Part shown: positions 62,108-64,000 of the stretch, piece after piece
Layout of the letters: the number at the start of each line of letters is the position of its first letter
Position numbering within the stretch: the stretch's first letter is position 1
Assembly (NCBI GenBank): GCA_903868595.1
Contig: CAIPVV010000004.1
Coordinates: 62,001 to 126,000 of the forward strand
DNA length: 64,000 nucleotides
Direction of reading: 5' to 3'
DNA from: an uncultured Pseudomonadota bacterium
GTDB taxonomy: Bacteria > Pseudomonadota > Gammaproteobacteria > Steroidobacterales > Steroidobacteraceae
Notes under the pieces: generated by a model
Told to the model about the DNA's origin: nothing
The model's database searches: none
Seen by the model: the letters and a program-made list of their open reading frames with translations, nothing else
Made by a program: the position numbers and the translations under genes

Positions 62108-63907
62108 ATGAACCAGACCGTCGCTGAACGCCCCAAGGCCAAATCCCTCCGACCCCTCCGGTCGCTCGCGCCGTTCCTGCGCCCCTACCGCACCACCTTG
62201 GTGCTGGCCCTGGGAGCCCTGCTGGTCGCCTCGGCGGCGCTGCTCGCGCTGCCAATGGCCGTACGACAGCTCATCGACCATGGGATGACGGCCAACGATC
62301 CCTCGACGATCAACCGCTACTTCTTGGGTTTCCTGGGCGCCGCGGTGGTCTTTGGCATCTTCGCGGCGCTGCGCTTTTACCTCGTGACGTGGCTGGGCGA
62401 GCGCGTCGTGGCCGACGTGCGCAGCGCCGTCTACCGCCGCATCGTGCACATGGACATGGCGTTCTTCGAGGTCACGCGCACCGGCGAGGTGCTTTCGCGA
62501 TTGACCACCGACACGACGCTTGTGCAGTCGATCTCCGGCGTGGGCCTCTCCATCACGCTACGCTCCACGCTGAACCTGCTGGGCGGCCTGGTGATGATGG
62601 GCGCGACCAGCGCCAAGCTCATGGGCGTGATCGTGCTGCTGATACCGGTGATCATGCTGCCGCTGTTCGCGGTGGGCCGGCGCGTGCGGCGCCTCTCGCG
62701 TGACTCGCAGGACCGGGTGGCGGATTCCAGCGGCCTGGCGGGCGAGACACTCAACGCAATGCAGACCGTGCAGGCCTTCACGCTGGAGAAGCTGCAGAGC
62801 GAGCGCTTCACCGCCTCGGTTGAGGAGAGCTTCGCCACGGCCGTTCGCCGCAACGTGGTGCGCGCCCGCCTGACCGCCATCGGGACCATGCTGGTCATGG
62901 GCGCGATCACGCTGGTGCTGTGGTTGGGCGCCCGCGCCGTACTTTCCGGGGCGATGACCGGCGGGCAGCTGGGGCAGTTCCTCCTGTACGCGGGCTTCGT
63001 CATGTCGGCCGCGGCCGCGCTGATCGAGCAGTGGGGCGAGGTGCAGCGTGCGGCCGGCGCGATGGAGCGACTGGCGGAGTTGCTGCTGGCTCGCTCCTCG
63101 ATCTGCGCACCCGCGGTGCCTGAGACCTTCCCGGTGGCCAGCGCCGGGGCGATCTGCTTCGAGGGCGTGCGTTTCAATTATCCCTCCCGCCCGGACAGCT
63201 CGGCGCTGGCCGACTTCACGCTGGACATCAAGCCCGGCGAGACCGTGGCGTTCGTCGGTCCTTCCGGCGCCGGCAAGAGCACGACGTTTCAGCTGGCGCT
63301 GCGATTCTACGATCCGCAGGAAGGCCGTATCCTGCTGGATGGCGTGGACATCGCCCACGTGGACCCGGTGGCACTGCGTTCGCGTATCGGTCTGGTACCG
63401 CAGGATACGGTGCTGTTTGGCACCTCGGCGCGCGAGAACATCCGCTACGGCCGACCAGATGCAACCGACGCGGAGATCGAGACGGCAGCGCGCGCCGCGG
63501 CGGCGGATGAATTCATCCGCCAATTGCCGCAGGGCTACGACAGCTTCCTGGGCGAGCGCGGCACGCGTCTGTCCGGCGGGCAGCGCCAGCGGATCGCCAT
63601 CGCGCGGGCGATCCTCAAGGATCCCAAGGTCCTGCTGCTGGATGAGGCCACCAGTGCGCTGGATGCGGAGAGTGAGCGGCTGGTCCAGGAGGCGCTGGAG
63701 CGCCTGATGGCCACGCGGACCACGCTGATCATCGCCCACCGCCTCTCCACCGTGCTCAAGGCCGACCGGATCGTGGTCATGGATCGCGGCAAGATTGCCG
63801 CGATCGGAACTCACGTGGAACTGTTGCGAACCAGTTCGCTGTATTCGCGGCTCGCACAGCTGCAGTTCGGCGATCTGGCCGGGTCGGAGGAGACCCCGCT
63901 GGGCTAG
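62108..63907 (+). CDS. ABC exporter with fused TMD-NBD (MsbA/LmrA-like)
   Basis: A 599-residue half-transporter that dimerises to export lipids, peptides or drugs. The N-terminal half (about 25-310) is a six-helix domain of the MsbA type. The C-terminal ATPase has Walker A GPSGAGKS (384-391), signature LSGGQ (488-492) and Walker B VLLLDE (508-513), all intact, with the H-loop AHRLSTVLKAD. The ATG at 62108 is chosen as the family begins about 10 residues before KSLRPLRSLAPFLRPY. The substrate is unknown. The remaining 93 bases to the right edge contain no gene. Confidence 0.93.
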   Translation: MNQTVAERPKAKSLRPLRSLAPFLRPYRTTLVLALGALLVASAALLALPMAVRQLIDHGMTANDPSTINRYFLGFLGAAVVFGIFAALRFYLVTWLGERVVADVRSAVYRRIVHMDMAFFEVTRTGEVLSRLTTDTTLVQSISGVGLSITLRSTLNLLGGLVMMGATSAKLMGVIVLLIPVIMLPLFAVGRRVRRLSRDSQDRVADSSGLAGETLNAMQTVQAFTLEKLQSERFTASVEESFATAVRRNVVRARLTAIGTMLVMGAITLVLWLGARAVLSGAMTGGQLGQFLLYAGFVMSAAAALIEQWGEVQRAAGAMERLAELLLARSSICAPAVPETFPVASAGAICFEGVRFNYPSRPDSSALADFTLDIKPGETVAFVGPSGAGKSTTFQLALRFYDPQEGRILLDGVDIAHVDPVALRSRIGLVPQDTVLFGTSARENIRYGRPDATDAEIETAARAAAADEFIRQLPQGYDSFLGERGTRLSGGQRQRIAIARAILKDPKVLLLDEATSALDAESERLVQEALERLMATRTTLIIAHRLSTVLKADRIVVMDRGKIAAIGTHVELLRTSSLYSRLAQLQFGDLAGSEETPLG

Positions 63908-64000
63908 CGTGCAATGTTTAGACGTATTGGGCAGGTGCCTTATCAAATGCGCACCATTAATTCCCCGGGTCGGCCGCCCCAGCCGACTCCAGTTACAGGC

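Noticed and set aside
61502-62449. A 315-codon minus frame over the SthA remnant
   Set aside because: Low-complexity Arg/Gly-rich translation; the plus strand carries ordered SthA segments.

Overview
The window is a high-GC, gene-dense stretch of bacterial chromosome. No rRNA, tRNA, CRISPR array, insertion sequence or phage gene was seen. The gene families (NodT-type outer-membrane lipoprotein with an EmrAB pump, MtfA, RhlE, Dcp, YheU, DUF938, TfoX N-domain, DUF6152, gallate dioxygenase) and the GTG/ATG overlap style suggest a proteobacterium, most likely a gammaproteobacterium of Nevskiales/Steroidobacterales/Xanthomonadales type. That placement is inference from gene content, not from a marker gene.

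Region 1 (1-12.3 kb): an ada gene running off the left edge (one zinc-ligand Cys replaced by Gly), an MFS transporter, an RhlE-type RNA helicase overlapping a lone CheB domain, the remnant of an MFS transporter, a MarR-controlled tripartite drug-efflux operon (marR-nodT-emrA-emrB) with a visible operator, and an ABC-2 exporter that converges on it across a palindrome holding both stop codons. Region 2 (12.3-20 kb): an O-methyltransferase, a degraded glutathione S-transferase, a bactofilin/zinc-ribbon/DUF938 operon, two divergent copies of a two-gene secreted-protein module (TGxW protein plus DUF6152), a gallate-type ring-cleavage dioxygenase and a degraded HupE/UreJ gene.

Region 3 (20-33 kb): two unrelated molybdenum hydroxylases. 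One is a two-subunit isoquinoline-oxidoreductase type. The other is a six-gene operon with a Tat signal on the Fe-S subunit, a four-Cys FAD subunit, a 53-residue membrane peptide, a cytochrome b and an unknown 124-residue protein, which reads as a membrane-anchored exported oxidoreductase. Between them lie an exonuclease, an aldo/keto reductase, YheU, TfoX-N, a serine hydrolase and a YidB-like protein. Region 4 (33-39.9 kb): mostly housekeeping enzymes (MtfA, carboxylesterase, Dcp) and an MFS transporter.

Region 5 (39.9-57.8 kb) is the most unusual part: a run of 13 co-directional genes (FAD and GMC oxidoreductases, 3-hydroxyisobutyrate-dehydrogenase-like and SDR enzymes, a carboxymuconolactone-decarboxylase-like protein, two metallo-beta-lactamase hydrolases, two SnoaL-like proteins, an SxxK hydrolase and an MFS transporter). 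It faces a HyuA/HyuB/zinc-ribbon operon, which is divergent from a TetR gene and an ACMSD-family amidohydrolase, with a perfect 14-bp operator between them. I read this as a catabolic island for an unidentified aromatic or terpenoid-like substrate. Region 6 (57.8-64 kb): an alpha/beta hydrolase lacking its nucleophile Ser and overlapping a receiver-only protein, an aldo/keto reductase, a glycine-rich RRM protein with a long leader and strong terminator, peptide deformylase, a decayed sthA, and an ABC exporter.

At least four loci are frame-broken remnants of recognisable genes (MFS C-terminus, GST, HupE/UreJ, SthA), so this genome appears to carry many slowly decaying genes.
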